From the NCBI RefSeq assembly GCF_000788395.1, contig NZ_CP009888.1, forward strand, positions 733,501 to 797,500: a stretch of 64,000 nt of DNA, written 5' to 3'. Each line of letters begins with the position of its first letter. Positions within the stretch are counted from its first letter, which is position 1. The notes beneath the pieces are model-generated. The model did not search any database and was not told the DNA's origin. It was given only the letters and a program-made list of their open reading frames with translations. This stretch comes from Pseudoalteromonas piratica (lineage in GTDB: Bacteria > Pseudomonadota > Gammaproteobacteria > Enterobacterales > Alteromonadaceae). The translations under genes and the position numbers were made by a program. Shown here piece after piece: positions 35,819 to 44,493 of the stretch.

Positions 35819-37990
35819 TTACATCGCTTGTAATTTCGCATACATGGTCACTAGCCACTTAGTACCATGATCATCAAAGTTAACTTGAATACGCGCCTGT
35901 GGGCCCGTGCCTTCATAGTTTAGCACCGTACCTTCACCAAACTTGCCGTGCATTACGCGCTGGCCGAGTTTAAAGCCAGTATCGTTAAAGGTTTCTAAGC
36001 TGATGGTATTGCTAAAACGGCCTGTGGTTTTAGGCTTAGTAATTTGTGTTTTAACACGAATTTCATCCAAGCAATCTTCCGGTAATTCGCGAATAAAGCG
36101 TGACGGACTGTGAAACTTTTCTTGCCCGTATAAACGGCGGCTTTCCGCGTGACAAATATAAAGCTTTTGCATGGCACGTGTCATGCCTACATAACACAGG
36201 CGACGTTCTTCTTCTAAACGGCCGGTTTCTTCTTGGCTTTGTTGGGATGGGAACATACCCTCTTCAACGCCTGCCATAAACACCAATGGGAACTCTAAGC
36301 CTTTGGCTGAGTGCAGTGTCATCATTTGTACTGCATCTTCATGTTCGTCTGCTTGCCCCTCACCTGACTCAAGTGCGGTATACGCTAAAAAGCCATCAAG
36401 CGGTGAGCTAAACTCTTCTTCATCTGGCAATTCGTATTGGCTAGTCGCGTTAATTAATTCTTCTAAGTTTTCTACGCGAGCTTGGCCTTTTTCACCTTTT
36501 TCTGCCATATACATCGCCATTAGGCCTGATGTTTGAATGGCGTATTTGGTTTGTTTATCTAACGATTTATCGAGAATGTTATCTTCAATCTGGTCGATCA
36601 GTTCAATAAATGAATTAACCGCATTGGCAGCGCGCCCGGCTAAATGCTTTTCTGCAAGTAAGGTTTTTGCTGCGTACCAAAGTGGTAATGATTCGCTACG
36701 TGCGCAATCACGAATAAGACTTAAAGTACGATCGCCAATGCCGCGCGTTGGGGTATTAATAATTCGCTCAAATGCCGCGTCATCATTGCGGTTATTTACA
36801 ATGCGTAAGTAGCATAAGGCATCTTTGATTTCTTGACGTTCGAAGAAGCGCATACCGCCGTAAATTCGGTAAGGGATTCGCGGTGATTGAATATTTAATT
36901 CAGATTCCAGTACACGCGACTGGGCGTTGTTGCGGTATAAAATGGCGCAGTCTTGCAGAGCATTACCTTGTTCAAACCAGGCCTTAATTTTACTAACAAT
37001 AAAACGGGCTTCGTCAAGTTCGTTATAAGCGGCATAAACACCAATTTGTTCACCTTGATTGCCGTCAGTCCACAGCTCTTTACCCATACGCTCGGAGTTA
37101 TTGGCGATTAAATGGTTTGCCGCCTTTAGAATATTACCTGTTGAGCGATAATTTTGTTCTAAGCGAATAGTTTGTGCATCAAAATCACTAATAAACTGTT
37201 TAATATTCTCGATACGCGCGCCACGCCAACCATAAATACTTTGGTCATCATCCCCGACAATCATGATCTTGTTGCTTTTGCCAGCAATTAGCTTTAACCA
37301 TTGATATTGAATGGTGTTGGTATCTTGGAATTCGTCTACCAGCATATGCGGAAAACGCTGTTGGTAGTGACGAAGTAAAGTTGGCTGGTCACGTAATAAT
37401 TCAAAACAACGCAGTAAAATTTCGGCAAAATCAACTAAACCTGCACGGTCACATGCTTCTTGGTAAGCGGTGTAAATACGTAGCATCATTTGTTCATTAG
37501 GGTCAAACGCTTGAATATGTTTAGGGCGTAAACCTTCGTCTTTTTTAGCGCCAATATACCAAGCCGCTTGTTTGGCCGGCCATTTCTTCTCGTCAATATT
37601 CATTGCTTTCATTAAGCGACGGATCATCCTAACCTGATCGTCAGTGTCGAGAATTTGAAATGATTCTGGCAGGTTTGCTTCTTTATGATGGGCGCGAAGG
37701 ATACGGTGGGATAAGCCGTGGAAAGTGCCAATCCACATGCCGCCAACAGACGCCTTAAGCGTTGCTTCAACACGGCTACGCATTTCTTTGGCTGCTTTGT
37801 TGGTAAAGGTTACCGCAAAAATACTGTAAGGTGAGGCATGCTCAACTTGCATTAACCAAGCAATTCGATGGACAAGTACGCGGGTTTTACCTGAACCTGC
37901 GCCCGCTAGCACCAGCATATTTTGTAGCGGGGCGGCAACGGCTTCGCGTTGATTGTCATTTAAACCATCTAATAATTCAGAAACGTCCAT
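35819..37990 (-). CDS. uvrD: UvrD, DNA helicase II
   Basis: 3'-5' superfamily 1 helicase of 723 residues acting in nucleotide-excision and mismatch repair. Motifs: VLAGAGSGKTRVLVHRIAWL (Q-motif/Walker A), TFTNKAAKEMR, HMLVDEFQDTN (II), VGDDDQSIYGWRGA (III), LEQNYRST (IV), MTLHSAKGLEFPLVF (V), and EEERRLCYVGMTRA (VI). The C-terminal Tudor-like tail (GQRVMHGKFGEGTVLNYEG) binds RNA polymerase in E. coli. A LexA box lies 67 bp upstream of the start, so SOS induction is expected. Confidence 0.97.
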   Translation of the reverse strand: MDVSELLDGLNDNQREAVAAPLQNMLVLAGAGSGKTRVLVHRIAWLMQVEHASPYSIFAVTFTNKAAKEMRSRVEATLKASVGGMWIGTFHGLSHRILRAHHKEANLPESFQILDTDDQVRMIRRLMKAMNIDEKKWPAKQAAWYIGAKKDEGLRPKHIQAFDPNEQMMLRIYTAYQEACDRAGLVDFAEILLRCFELLRDQPTLLRHYQQRFPHMLVDEFQDTNTIQYQWLKLIAGKSNKIMIVGDDDQSIYGWRGARIENIKQFISDFDAQTIRLEQNYRSTGNILKAANHLIANNSERMGKELWTDGNQGEQIGVYAAYNELDEARFIVSKIKAWFEQGNALQDCAILYRNNAQSRVLESELNIQSPRIPYRIYGGMRFFERQEIKDALCYLRIVNNRNDDAAFERIINTPTRGIGDRTLSLIRDCARSESLPLWYAAKTLLAEKHLAGRAANAVNSFIELIDQIEDNILDKSLDKQTKYAIQTSGLMAMYMAEKGEKGQARVENLEELINATSQYELPDEEEFSSPLDGFLAYTALESGEGQADEHEDAVQMMTLHSAKGLEFPLVFMAGVEEGMFPSQQSQEETGRLEEERRLCYVGMTRAMQKLYICHAESRRLYGQEKFHSPSRFIRELPEDCLDEIRVKTQITKPKTTGRFSNTISLETFNDTGFKLGQRVMHGKFGEGTVLNYEGTGPQARIQVNFDDHGTKWLVTMYAKLQAM

Positions 37991-38056
37991 CGAAGTTAAC
38001 TCTTTACCAAAATTGGCAAAAGTATAACAGGAGTTGATTTAATACCAAATAGAATA

Positions 38057-38072
38057 CTGTTTTTATAAACAG
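38057..38072. promoter_or_regulatory. LexA (SOS) box upstream of uvrD
   Basis: CTGT-TTTTATAA-ACAG is an exact CTGT-N8-ACAG palindrome, the gammaproteobacterial LexA consensus, with flanking TA and GG. It lies 67 bp upstream of the uvrD ATG, matching the SOS control known for E. coli uvrD. Confidence 0.85.
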
Positions 38073-38104
38073 GGTTTTATCTAAACGGAGTTTAGGCTAT
38101 TAAG

Positions 38105-38344
38105 TTACTTTTCGTATTCCGATTCGAAGCCATAAAAAGGGTTTTCTGTTTTTTTAAGTTGTGTTGCACGCTCATCTAGATATTCTCTAGCGAATTGTAC
38201 CCGATCATTTTCAGGTAAGGTGGCAATGATATTTTCAATATGTTGCATTTGTTGTTTTTCTCGATAAATTGAAATCAGCGTTTCGCTACCAAAAATAAAG
38301 AAAAACAACAGTCCAAAACCCACTAAGTACAGCAATGTATCCAT
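38105..38344 (-). CDS. Small membrane protein of unknown function
   Basis: Protein of 79 residues with one N-terminal transmembrane helix (LLYLVGFGLLFFFIFG) and a charged, helical C-terminal part (EKQQMQHIENIIATLPENDR, then AREYLDERATQLKK). I do not recognise a family. It is 12 bp downstream of the 103-residue gene on the same strand, and these two probably form a transcript ending before the uvrD promoter. Confidence 0.6.
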   Translation of the reverse strand: MDTLLYLVGFGLLFFFIFGSETLISIYREKQQMQHIENIIATLPENDRVQFAREYLDERATQLKKTENPFYGFESEYEK

Positions 38345-38356
38345 TGACTAAATCCT

Positions 38357-38668
38357 TTAGCTATTTAATTGATTAATATAACGCTGCGTATTTAGCGATA
38401 AACGTTCGTGGGAAGAGTAAACAAGCAGGCTTTCAGTTTCTGTAGTTAATTTTACAGATACCTCTACAGTAAACAGCGCAAATGGAATAACCTCTAAAGT
38501 GCCTAAATTTTCGAGCTCGGTTTTTATAAATGTGTGGGTACCGAGCGCAATTGGAAATCTATTTTTACCTTTTAGCTTTCCATCAACGTATAATTTCAAC
38601 CCTGTTAACCAATTGTTTGTAATGCGAATTTCGTGTTGCGCTAATTGAAACTTCCATTCTGAGTACAT
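38357..38668 (-). CDS. Hypothetical protein, 103 residues
   Basis: Cytoplasmic, beta-rich protein (WKFQLAQHEIRITNNWLTGL, LYVDGKLKGKNRFPIALGTH) with no signal peptide or motif that I can name. The 'LKLYVDGKLKGKNR' run followed by strand-like segments suggests a small beta-sandwich. It starts its own short unit with the 79-residue membrane protein, so the pair may act together at the membrane. Confidence 0.55.
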   Translation of the reverse strand: MYSEWKFQLAQHEIRITNNWLTGLKLYVDGKLKGKNRFPIALGTHTFIKTELENLGTLEVIPFALFTVEVSVKLTTETESLLVYSSHERLSLNTQRYINQLNS

Positions 38669-38865
38669 AGTGTCGTTTACCTAATTGAACTACTTTCATT
38701 GTTGGCTAATGTACTGAAGTATTTGAAAATGAGTTAGACAAAGTGATGAGTGGTAATTTAACGTGCTGTAAGGAAGCAATATTTTCCTCACAGCTTATCG
38801 TGATTAGATTGTACAGTGCTTAAATACTTTTGGTGCAGCAGCTTGTTTGGTATTTAAACCACAGC
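38669..38865. other. Intergenic gap between yigB and the small orphan pair
   Basis: No gene is seen in these 197 bp. An imperfect hairpin (GCTGTAAGGAA 38765-38775 with TTTTCCTCACAGC 38782-38794) is present but lacks a T-run on either strand, so it is not a standard terminator. Confidence 0.5.
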
Positions 38866-39564
38866 TTAGAGAAAATTTCTTAGATCAAAAATGTCAGATA
38901 TATCGAGGTGTGCTAATCCATTATATCGGTAAGGTACAAAAGCATTTTCTAGCCAAACGCTATAGCAGCCAGCATTATTCGCGCCTTGCACATCTGAATC
39001 AAGGCTATCACCCACATGCAAAATCTCGTTGAGGTTTACACCTAATTGCTGGCAGGCTAAATCGAACATATCGCTTGCTGGTTTGGCTTTGCCATGAGGC
39101 CCTGCTTGTAATACTAAATCAAAGCTGTCTTTTAGGTTAAATTGACTTACATCGACATTACCATTGGTAATAGCAATCACTTTGTATTTTTTACGAAGTG
39201 CTTTTAGTAAATCAATTACCTCAGGTGCGACCTCAATATTACTACGCGCTTTGGCAAATGCGTTATAGGCTTGCTCTGCATGCAATGCCGCATTTTCAAC
39301 CTTTAGTTTTTCTAAACCCCAAAGTAACGCTTTTTTACGCCATAAAGTTACATCATTGATAATTTCAGGGTGTTCTTGTGCATAACCGTTTCGGCAAGTG
39401 CGCCAAAAATCACCGCTTTGTGCTGCCCACTCAGGGATTGCTGCAAGGTAATCTTGTTGTGCTTTAATCGCATTTTTTATGATAGGGCGATTGTCGTAAA
39501 GGGTGTCGTCCAAATCAAAACTAATCACTTTTACGGTAGAAATCGCTCGGTTAAATCGCATCAT
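38866..39564 (-). CDS. yigB: HAD phosphatase, YigB-like
   Basis: HAD-superfamily hydrolase of 232 residues: motif I ISFDLDDTLYDN, motif II AITNGN, a Lys in GKAKPASDMF and motif IV HVGDSLDSDVQGANNAG. E. coli YigB dephosphorylates the riboflavin precursor 5-amino-6-(5-phosphoribitylamino)uracil; orthology rests on sequence and on position downstream of xerC. I chose the ATG at 39564 (MMRFNRAIS), one base after the xerC stop, because relatives begin MRF; the longer frame would overlap xerC. Confidence 0.88.
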   Translation of the reverse strand: MMRFNRAISTVKVISFDLDDTLYDNRPIIKNAIKAQQDYLAAIPEWAAQSGDFWRTCRNGYAQEHPEIINDVTLWRKKALLWGLEKLKVENAALHAEQAYNAFAKARSNIEVAPEVIDLLKALRKKYKVIAITNGNVDVSQFNLKDSFDLVLQAGPHGKAKPASDMFDLACQQLGVNLNEILHVGDSLDSDVQGANNAGCYSVWLENAFVPYRYNGLAHLDISDIFDLRNFL

Positions 39565-39565
39565 A

Positions 39566-40483
39566 TTACTTCTTTTTAGCCCTTGGATGTGTGTTGTCAT
39601 ACACCTTAGCTAGGTGTTGAAAATCTAAGTGTGTGTATACTTGAGTAGTTGATAAATTACTATGACCAAGTAACTCTTGTACTGCACGTAAATCACCGCT
39701 CGACTCTAAAATATGGGATGCAAAACTGTGACGTAATTTATGCGGATGCACATTAGCACTTAAGCCTTGTTCAATACCCCACTTTTTCATGCGTGCTCGA
39801 ATTTGGCGAATCGAAAGGCGACGTTTCTGCTTGCTAGTAAAGAGTGCAATTTCGTCGGGGTTGGCAAACTCTGCGCGTACTTTCAGCCACTCTTTGACCG
39901 CTGCAATAGCTTTGCGCCCCACGGGAATAACCCGATCTTTGCTTCCCTTACCTGTTACGGTTAAGAGGCCGTTAAAGATCGCCTGTTTGTCATTTAAATT
40001 TAGACTGGCTAGTTCAGATAAACGCAGCCCCGAGGAATACATTAATTCCATCATGGCTTTATCGCGAATTGCCAGTGTGTCTTCAGGCACAATTTCAAGC
40101 AACTGACTGACTTGATCTACATCGAGGTTTTTGGGTAGTGGTTTGTTATATTTAGGGCCTTTTACTAGCTCTACAGGGTTTGATTTAGCAAGCCCTTTCT
40201 TCATTAAAAACTTGTAAAAGCTGCGTAAACAAGAAAGGTGCAAATTAATCGTTCTGGCCGATAAGTCACGACTTTTTAGTTTGGCTAGCAATCCTTTAAC
40301 ATTCTCCACTTCAATAGCCTGCCAGTTATTTACAAACTGTGAAAAGTAGTGGGCTGAGGTAGCTAAGTGACGCTGGTATGCGTCAACGGTGGCATCTGAA
40401 TAATGTTTTTCGTTACGTGCGAAGGCCAAAAATAAATCTAAGGTGTGTTGCCAATTTGGGTTAAGTGGCTGTGGATCTGTCAT
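39566..40483 (-). CDS. xerC: XerC, site-specific tyrosine recombinase
   Basis: Resolves chromosome dimers at dif together with XerD. It has 305 residues with an N-terminal SAM-like core-binding domain and a C-terminal catalytic domain holding R154 (SGLRLSE), K179 (TGKGSKDR), H248 and R251 (HPHKLRHSFASH), H274 (LGHSNLSTTQ) and Y283 (VYTH). It is part of the conserved housekeeping block lptM-dapF-DUF484-xerC-yigB, so not a mobile-element integrase. Its start overlaps the DUF484 stop by 4 bases. Confidence 0.97.
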   Translation of the reverse strand: MTDPQPLNPNWQHTLDLFLAFARNEKHYSDATVDAYQRHLATSAHYFSQFVNNWQAIEVENVKGLLAKLKSRDLSARTINLHLSCLRSFYKFLMKKGLAKSNPVELVKGPKYNKPLPKNLDVDQVSQLLEIVPEDTLAIRDKAMMELMYSSGLRLSELASLNLNDKQAIFNGLLTVTGKGSKDRVIPVGRKAIAAVKEWLKVRAEFANPDEIALFTSKQKRRLSIRQIRARMKKWGIEQGLSANVHPHKLRHSFASHILESSGDLRAVQELLGHSNLSTTQVYTHLDFQHLAKVYDNTHPRAKKK

Positions 40484-41091
40484 AGTTGATTGAGTTTAAT
40501 GGTAAGCGCTTGAATAAACTCTAAAACAAATACGCTATTTTGCTCGGGGTGATAGTGAGACTCATCGCTGCTGGCAAATGCTAAAAGTGCCGATGGATTT
40601 GAACTTTCACCAACAAGATAAACAGCGGCAGAGCCAATAGTTTTTTCAAATAACAACATTTGTTCGTCTTGGCTCAAGCGTCCCAAAAAGCTGGGTTGTT
40701 GACTAAAGCGTTGATCAAGTAAGGTTTGGTGTATGTCTTGGTTGAACACAATAAGCTTGCAATCAAGTAAGTTAAAACCTTTACACAATGTTTGTGCGAG
40801 CATTTCTTGCAGATCTGGTAATGTGTTTGTCTTGAGCAATAAACGATGGCACTGATTAAACACCTTAAATATATGTTCGTTGTTTGAGGCATTCTCAATC
40901 AGGTGCGATAGTTTGTCGGTCAATTCACGGTTTTTATTTTGCAACAAACTTTGTTGTCGGCGAACTAGGCTGGTGGTGCCGTTGGGCTCGTTAAAAATAG
41001 ATAAACGTGTCAGTAGTTCAGGGTGCTTTTGTAAAAAGTCACTGTTTTTCGTTAAGTAGTCGACTACCAGACGTTCATCTAATTCATTCAT
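40480..41091 (-). CDS. DUF484 family protein (YigA-like)
   Basis: Protein of 203 residues, DUF484: [20 protein letters not shown] at the start, [20 protein letters not shown] coiled-coil, and a GAF-like C-terminal domain. The function is unknown, but the gene is conserved between dapF and xerC. It overlaps dapF and xerC by 4 bases each, so all three are coupled. Confidence 0.92.
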   Translation of the reverse strand: MNELDERLVVDYLTKNSDFLQKHPELLTRLSIFNEPNGTTSLVRRQQSLLQNKNRELTDKLSHLIENASNNEHIFKVFNQCHRLLLKTNTLPDLQEMLAQTLCKGFNLLDCKLIVFNQDIHQTLLDQRFSQQPSFLGRLSQDEQMLLFEKTIGSAAVYLVGESSNPSALLAFASSDESHYHPEQNSVFVLEFIQALTIKLNQL

Positions 41092-41918
41092 AATGCAATT
41101 TGCCCATCAAATACATGATCGGCAGGGCCTGTCATTTTTACTGAATGACCTTCACCTTGCCACTGAATTGTCAGCTCGCCACCAGGCAATTCAACTTTCA
41201 CTTGGTTAGCTAATTTCTTTTGCATTATACCAACCACTACTGCCGCACATGCTCCACTGCCACAGGCAAGTGTTTCACCAGCGCCACGTTCCCACACACG
41301 TAATTTGATATGCTCAGGCGAGATTATCTGCATAAAACCAATATTGGCCTTTTTAGGAAAGCGCTCATGGGACTCAAGTAACGGGCCTAGTTCGGTGATT
41401 TGATCTGAATCGATATCATCGACTTCAAGCACACAATGGGGGTTACCCATAGAGACTACACCGCAAAAGATTGTGTGTTCGCCTTCGCGTAATATGTAAG
41501 TTGTTTCTCGCTTAGTGGCTTTAAATGGTACTTTCGCTGGGTCAAACTTAGGTTGACCCATATTGACGCGTACTTTGCCATCTTTCTCGTTATGCAGCGT
41601 GATATTACCTGCTTTGGTAGACACTTGAATGCGGTGGCGGTTAGTCAGGCCTTTCATGCGAACAAAACGGGCAAAGCAGCGCGCACCGTTACCACACTGT
41701 TCTACTTCATGACCATCGGCATTAAAAATACGGTAGTGAAAATCGAGGTCAGGATCATAGGGCGCTTCAACCATTAATAATTGGTCAAAGCCAATACCGA
41801 AGTTACGATCCGCTAACTTGCGAATTTGGTCTTTTGAGATAAAAACATTTTGCGTGACATTATCAATAACCATAAAGTCATTGCCTAAGCCATGCATTTT
41901 AGAAAAATTTACTAGCAT
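41088..41918 (-). CDS. dapF: DapF, diaminopimelate epimerase
   Basis: Converts LL-DAP to meso-DAP for peptidoglycan and lysine. Its 276 residues contain the two catalytic cysteines, C75 in [11 protein letters not shown] and C219 in [10 protein letters not shown], and the [11 protein letters not shown] start. It lies 21 bp after lysA, whose product uses meso-DAP. Confidence 0.98.
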   Translation of the reverse strand: MLVNFSKMHGLGNDFMVIDNVTQNVFISKDQIRKLADRNFGIGFDQLLMVEAPYDPDLDFHYRIFNADGHEVEQCGNGARCFARFVRMKGLTNRHRIQVSTKAGNITLHNEKDGKVRVNMGQPKFDPAKVPFKATKRETTYILREGEHTIFCGVVSMGNPHCVLEVDDIDSDQITELGPLLESHERFPKKANIGFMQIISPEHIKLRVWERGAGETLACGSGACAAVVVGIMQKKLANQVKVELPGGELTIQWQGEGHSVKMTGPADHVFDGQIAL

Positions 41919-41939
41919 ATTTATAAACTATGGTTGTGC

Positions 41940-43187
41940 TTAAGGCAGTGTACACTCGTTTCGGTATAAGTCGTCAATAGTTTCGCGTTGGCGAATGACA
42001 TGAATTTGCTCACCGTCGACCATAATTTCAGCTACGCGAGGACGCGAGTTATAGTTTGAACTCATAGTGAAACCATAGGCGCCTGCACTGCGCACAGCGA
42101 TTAAATCGCCTGCTTCAATGCATAAATCGCGGTCTTTACCTAAAAAGTCACCAGTTTCACACACGGGTCCAACAATATCGTAATTTTCGGTTTTACCTTG
42201 GCGCGGCTTTACCGCAATAATATTTTGCCAAGCTTGATAAAGCGATGGTCGCAGTAAGTCATTCATGCCTGCATCTACAATTGCAAAGTGTTTACCTTGG
42301 TTTTGTTTTAGATACTCTACTTGAGTAACTAAAATGCCCGCATTTGCTGCAATAGCGCGGCCAGGTTCAAAAATAAGCTCAACATTTGGTAATTCAGCAA
42401 GGCACTGTGTGATTTGGCTCACATATTGACTTGGGTGAGGCGGTGCTTCTTGTGCATAAGGTACGCCTAAGCCACCACCAACATCCACATGACTAAGCTT
42501 AATGCCATGAGTCGCCAGTTCTTTTACCAGTGCAATCACTTTTTTAAGTGCAGCAATAAAGGGTTCAACTTCAGTCAACTGTGAACCAATATGGAAATCA
42601 ATGCCTTTAATATCTAGGTTAGGCAAGTTCGCAGCTTTTTTGTAAACATCTACTGCAACTTTAATATCAATACCAAATTTGTTTTCTTTCAAACCCGTTG
42701 AGATATAGGGGTGTGTTTTGGCATCAATATCCGGGTTAACGCGAATAGAAATGGGAGCATTAACGTCAAGCTCACTCGCAACGTGCGAAATACGTTCAAG
42801 TTCCGCTTCTGATTCAACATTAAAACACTTAATTTTATGTTCAAGGGCGAAAGCTATTTCATCATGTGTTTTCGCAACACCAGAGAACACCACTTTGCTC
42901 GTATCGCCCCCAGCTTTAATTACACGTGCAAGCTCTCCTTTTGACACAATATCAAAACCTGATCCCAAGCGTGCCAAGGTATTTAAAATAGCGAGGTTTG
43001 AGTTGGCTTTAACAGCATAGCAAACAAGGTGATTATGGTGACTCGCGGCATCGCAAAATGCTTTGTAGTGTCGCTCTAATGTTGCACGTGAATATACATA
43101 ACACGGCGTTCCAAACTGCGCTGCAATGTCTGCAACTTTGGCTTGCTCAGCGTAAAGTTCGTCATTGTTGTAGTTAAAATAATCCAT
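41940..43187 (-). CDS. lysA: LysA, diaminopimelate decarboxylase
   Basis: PLP enzyme that decarboxylates meso-DAP to lysine. It has 415 residues with a TIM-barrel PLP domain (K60 in CYAVKANSN), the HVDVGGGLGVPY phosphate-binding loop, and GPVCETGDFLG from the partner active site. It begins immediately after the lptM stop and is followed by dapF, so the last two lysine steps are made from one mRNA. In E. coli lysA is elsewhere. I see no lysine riboswitch in the leader upstream of lptM. Confidence 0.97.
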   Translation of the reverse strand: MDYFNYNNDELYAEQAKVADIAAQFGTPCYVYSRATLERHYKAFCDAASHHNHLVCYAVKANSNLAILNTLARLGSGFDIVSKGELARVIKAGGDTSKVVFSGVAKTHDEIAFALEHKIKCFNVESEAELERISHVASELDVNAPISIRVNPDIDAKTHPYISTGLKENKFGIDIKVAVDVYKKAANLPNLDIKGIDFHIGSQLTEVEPFIAALKKVIALVKELATHGIKLSHVDVGGGLGVPYAQEAPPHPSQYVSQITQCLAELPNVELIFEPGRAIAANAGILVTQVEYLKQNQGKHFAIVDAGMNDLLRPSLYQAWQNIIAVKPRQGKTENYDIVGPVCETGDFLGKDRDLCIEAGDLIAVRSAGAYGFTMSSNYNSRPRVAEIMVDGEQIHVIRQRETIDDLYRNECTLP

Positions 43188-43355
43188 TTATTGCTGCTCC
43201 GCAGACGTATCTTCAACAGGCACTTTTTGCTGTTGTTGATTTGTTTGTACTCGCTCTTCTTCAGCAAGATATAATGGACCTTTTTGTCCGCAGCCAGCTA
43301 ACATCAGCAAAGTACCACTGATAAATGTTGAAACTAATTTCTTACGCTTAACCAT
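43188..43355 (-). CDS. lptM: LptM (YifL-type) small lipoprotein
   Basis: A 55-residue gene: MVKRKKLVSTFISG start, lipobox LMLAGC, then GQKGPLYL and a Gln-rich tail ending SAEQQ. The CGxxGPLY core after the lipidated Cys is the hallmark of LptM/YifL, which in E. coli helps mature the LptDE lipopolysaccharide translocon. Its stop abuts the lysA ATG directly (TAA then ATG), so lptM-lysA-dapF is one unit, mirroring yifL-dapF in E. coli. Confidence 0.9.
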   Translation of the reverse strand: MVKRKKLVSTFISGTLLMLAGCGQKGPLYLAEEERVQTNQQQQKVPVEDTSAEQQ

Positions 43356-43506
43356 ATCGCCCGTTTATAAAACTTATTACTGACAAGTGAATGCCACGGT
43401 TGGTATTATTGAATAGAGATTATCAGAAAAAAGCGTAAAAACGCAGGATATTGAAGTTTTTTCTTATGCTTTATTGGCATCAAAAAATCAAATTGGAAAT
43501 TAACCT

Positions 43507-43827
43507 ATGACAGACCAAGAATACCATCAGTTAATCGAAGACCTATTTATCAATTTAGAAGAGCAAGTTGATGCCTGTGAGGTTGATTTAGACTATGAAT
43601 CTGCATCGGGTATTTTAGAAATTATTTTTCCAGATGGTTCTAAGATTATTCTTAATAAACAGGCGCCATTACACCAATTATGGGTAGCAACCAAGTTTAA
43701 CGGTCACCACTTTGAGCGCCATGGCGACAAGTGGATAGATAACCGCAGCGGTGCTGAATTTTGGCAATTTATGAATGATGCTGCAAGCAAACAAGCGGGC
43801 ACAAATATCGTGTGGGAAGCTGAATAA
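43507..43827 (+). CDS. cyaY: CyaY, frataxin-like iron-sulfur regulator
   Basis: Frataxin homologue of 106 residues that binds iron and the IscS-IscU complex, tuning Fe-S assembly. The acidic helix [20 protein letters not shown] and the signature sheet ([36 protein letters not shown]) are clear. It is divergent from lptM as in E. coli, but the adenylate cyclase gene that usually lies next to it is not here; a carboxylesterase gene starts right after its stop. Confidence 0.96.
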   Translation: MTDQEYHQLIEDLFINLEEQVDACEVDLDYESASGILEIIFPDGSKIILNKQAPLHQLWVATKFNGHHFERHGDKWIDNRSGAEFWQFMNDAASKQAGTNIVWEAE

Positions 43828-44484
43828 ATGAGCTTAGATGCTATTGTAATTGACCCGCAATCAAGTCACAAAGCTACCGTTATTTGGTTGCATGGTTTAG
43901 GTGATTCAGGCGAAGGGTTTGCACCAATTGTACCTGAAATTAATTTACCGTCAGAGCTAGGTGTTAAGTTTATCTTCCCTCATGCACCTATTCAACCGGT
44001 CACCATAAATGGTGGCATGGCGATGCGTTCTTGGTACGACATCAAATCCCTTGATCTAGATAAACGCGCCGATGAGCAAGGTGTGCAACAATCTGCTGCG
44101 GCAGTAAAGCAAATAATCGATGCTGAGATTGCCAATGGTATAGAACCAAGTAACATTATTTTGGCTGGTTTTTCGCAAGGCGGTGTGGTGTCGTTGTATT
44201 TAGGGCCGCGTTTACCTTATCAACTAGCGGGTATTATGGCGCTTTCAACCTATATGTGTGAGCCTGCTAAACTAACGTTAGAAAAACAGCAAGCAAATTT
44301 AAATGTGTTTATGGCACATGGCAGTTTCGATGATGTGGTGCCAACCACAGCAGGTGAGAGTGCTTACAAAACTTTGGTCGAGCTAGGTTATGATGCAAGC
44401 TGGCAGGTTTACCCAATGGCACACCAAGTGTGTTTAGAAGAGATTAAAGCGATCCGCGCTTGGTTAATCTCGCGCTTAAGTTAG
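43828..44484 (+). CDS. Carboxylesterase/phospholipase family hydrolase
   Basis: Alpha/beta hydrolase of 218 residues in the carboxylesterase/acyl-protein-thioesterase family: VIWLHGLGDSGEGFAPIVPE (oxyanion loop), ILAGFSQGGVVSLYLG (nucleophile Ser), HGSFDDVVP (Asp) and MAHQVCLEE (His). It hydrolyses short acyl esters in relatives; the natural substrate is unknown. It begins directly after the cyaY stop and is followed by the DUF2914 gene at 9 bp. Confidence 0.92.
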   Translation: MSLDAIVIDPQSSHKATVIWLHGLGDSGEGFAPIVPEINLPSELGVKFIFPHAPIQPVTINGGMAMRSWYDIKSLDLDKRADEQGVQQSAAAVKQIIDAEIANGIEPSNIILAGFSQGGVVSLYLGPRLPYQLAGIMALSTYMCEPAKLTLEKQQANLNVFMAHGSFDDVVPTTAGESAYKTLVELGYDASWQVYPMAHQVCLEEIKAIRAWLISRLS

Positions 44485-44493
44485 GGAGCATGA

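Noticed and set aside
38765..38794. Terminator between yigB and the small orphan pair
   Set aside because: Hairpin is imperfect and lacks a T-run on either strand.
39566..40483. XerC as a mobile-element integrase
   Set aside because: It is embedded in the conserved dapF-DUF484-xerC-yigB block with housekeeping synteny and no att-like repeats.
43356..43506. Lysine riboswitch upstream of lptM-lysA
   Set aside because: The 151-bp gap is short and shared with the cyaY promoter; no conserved lysine-box features seen.
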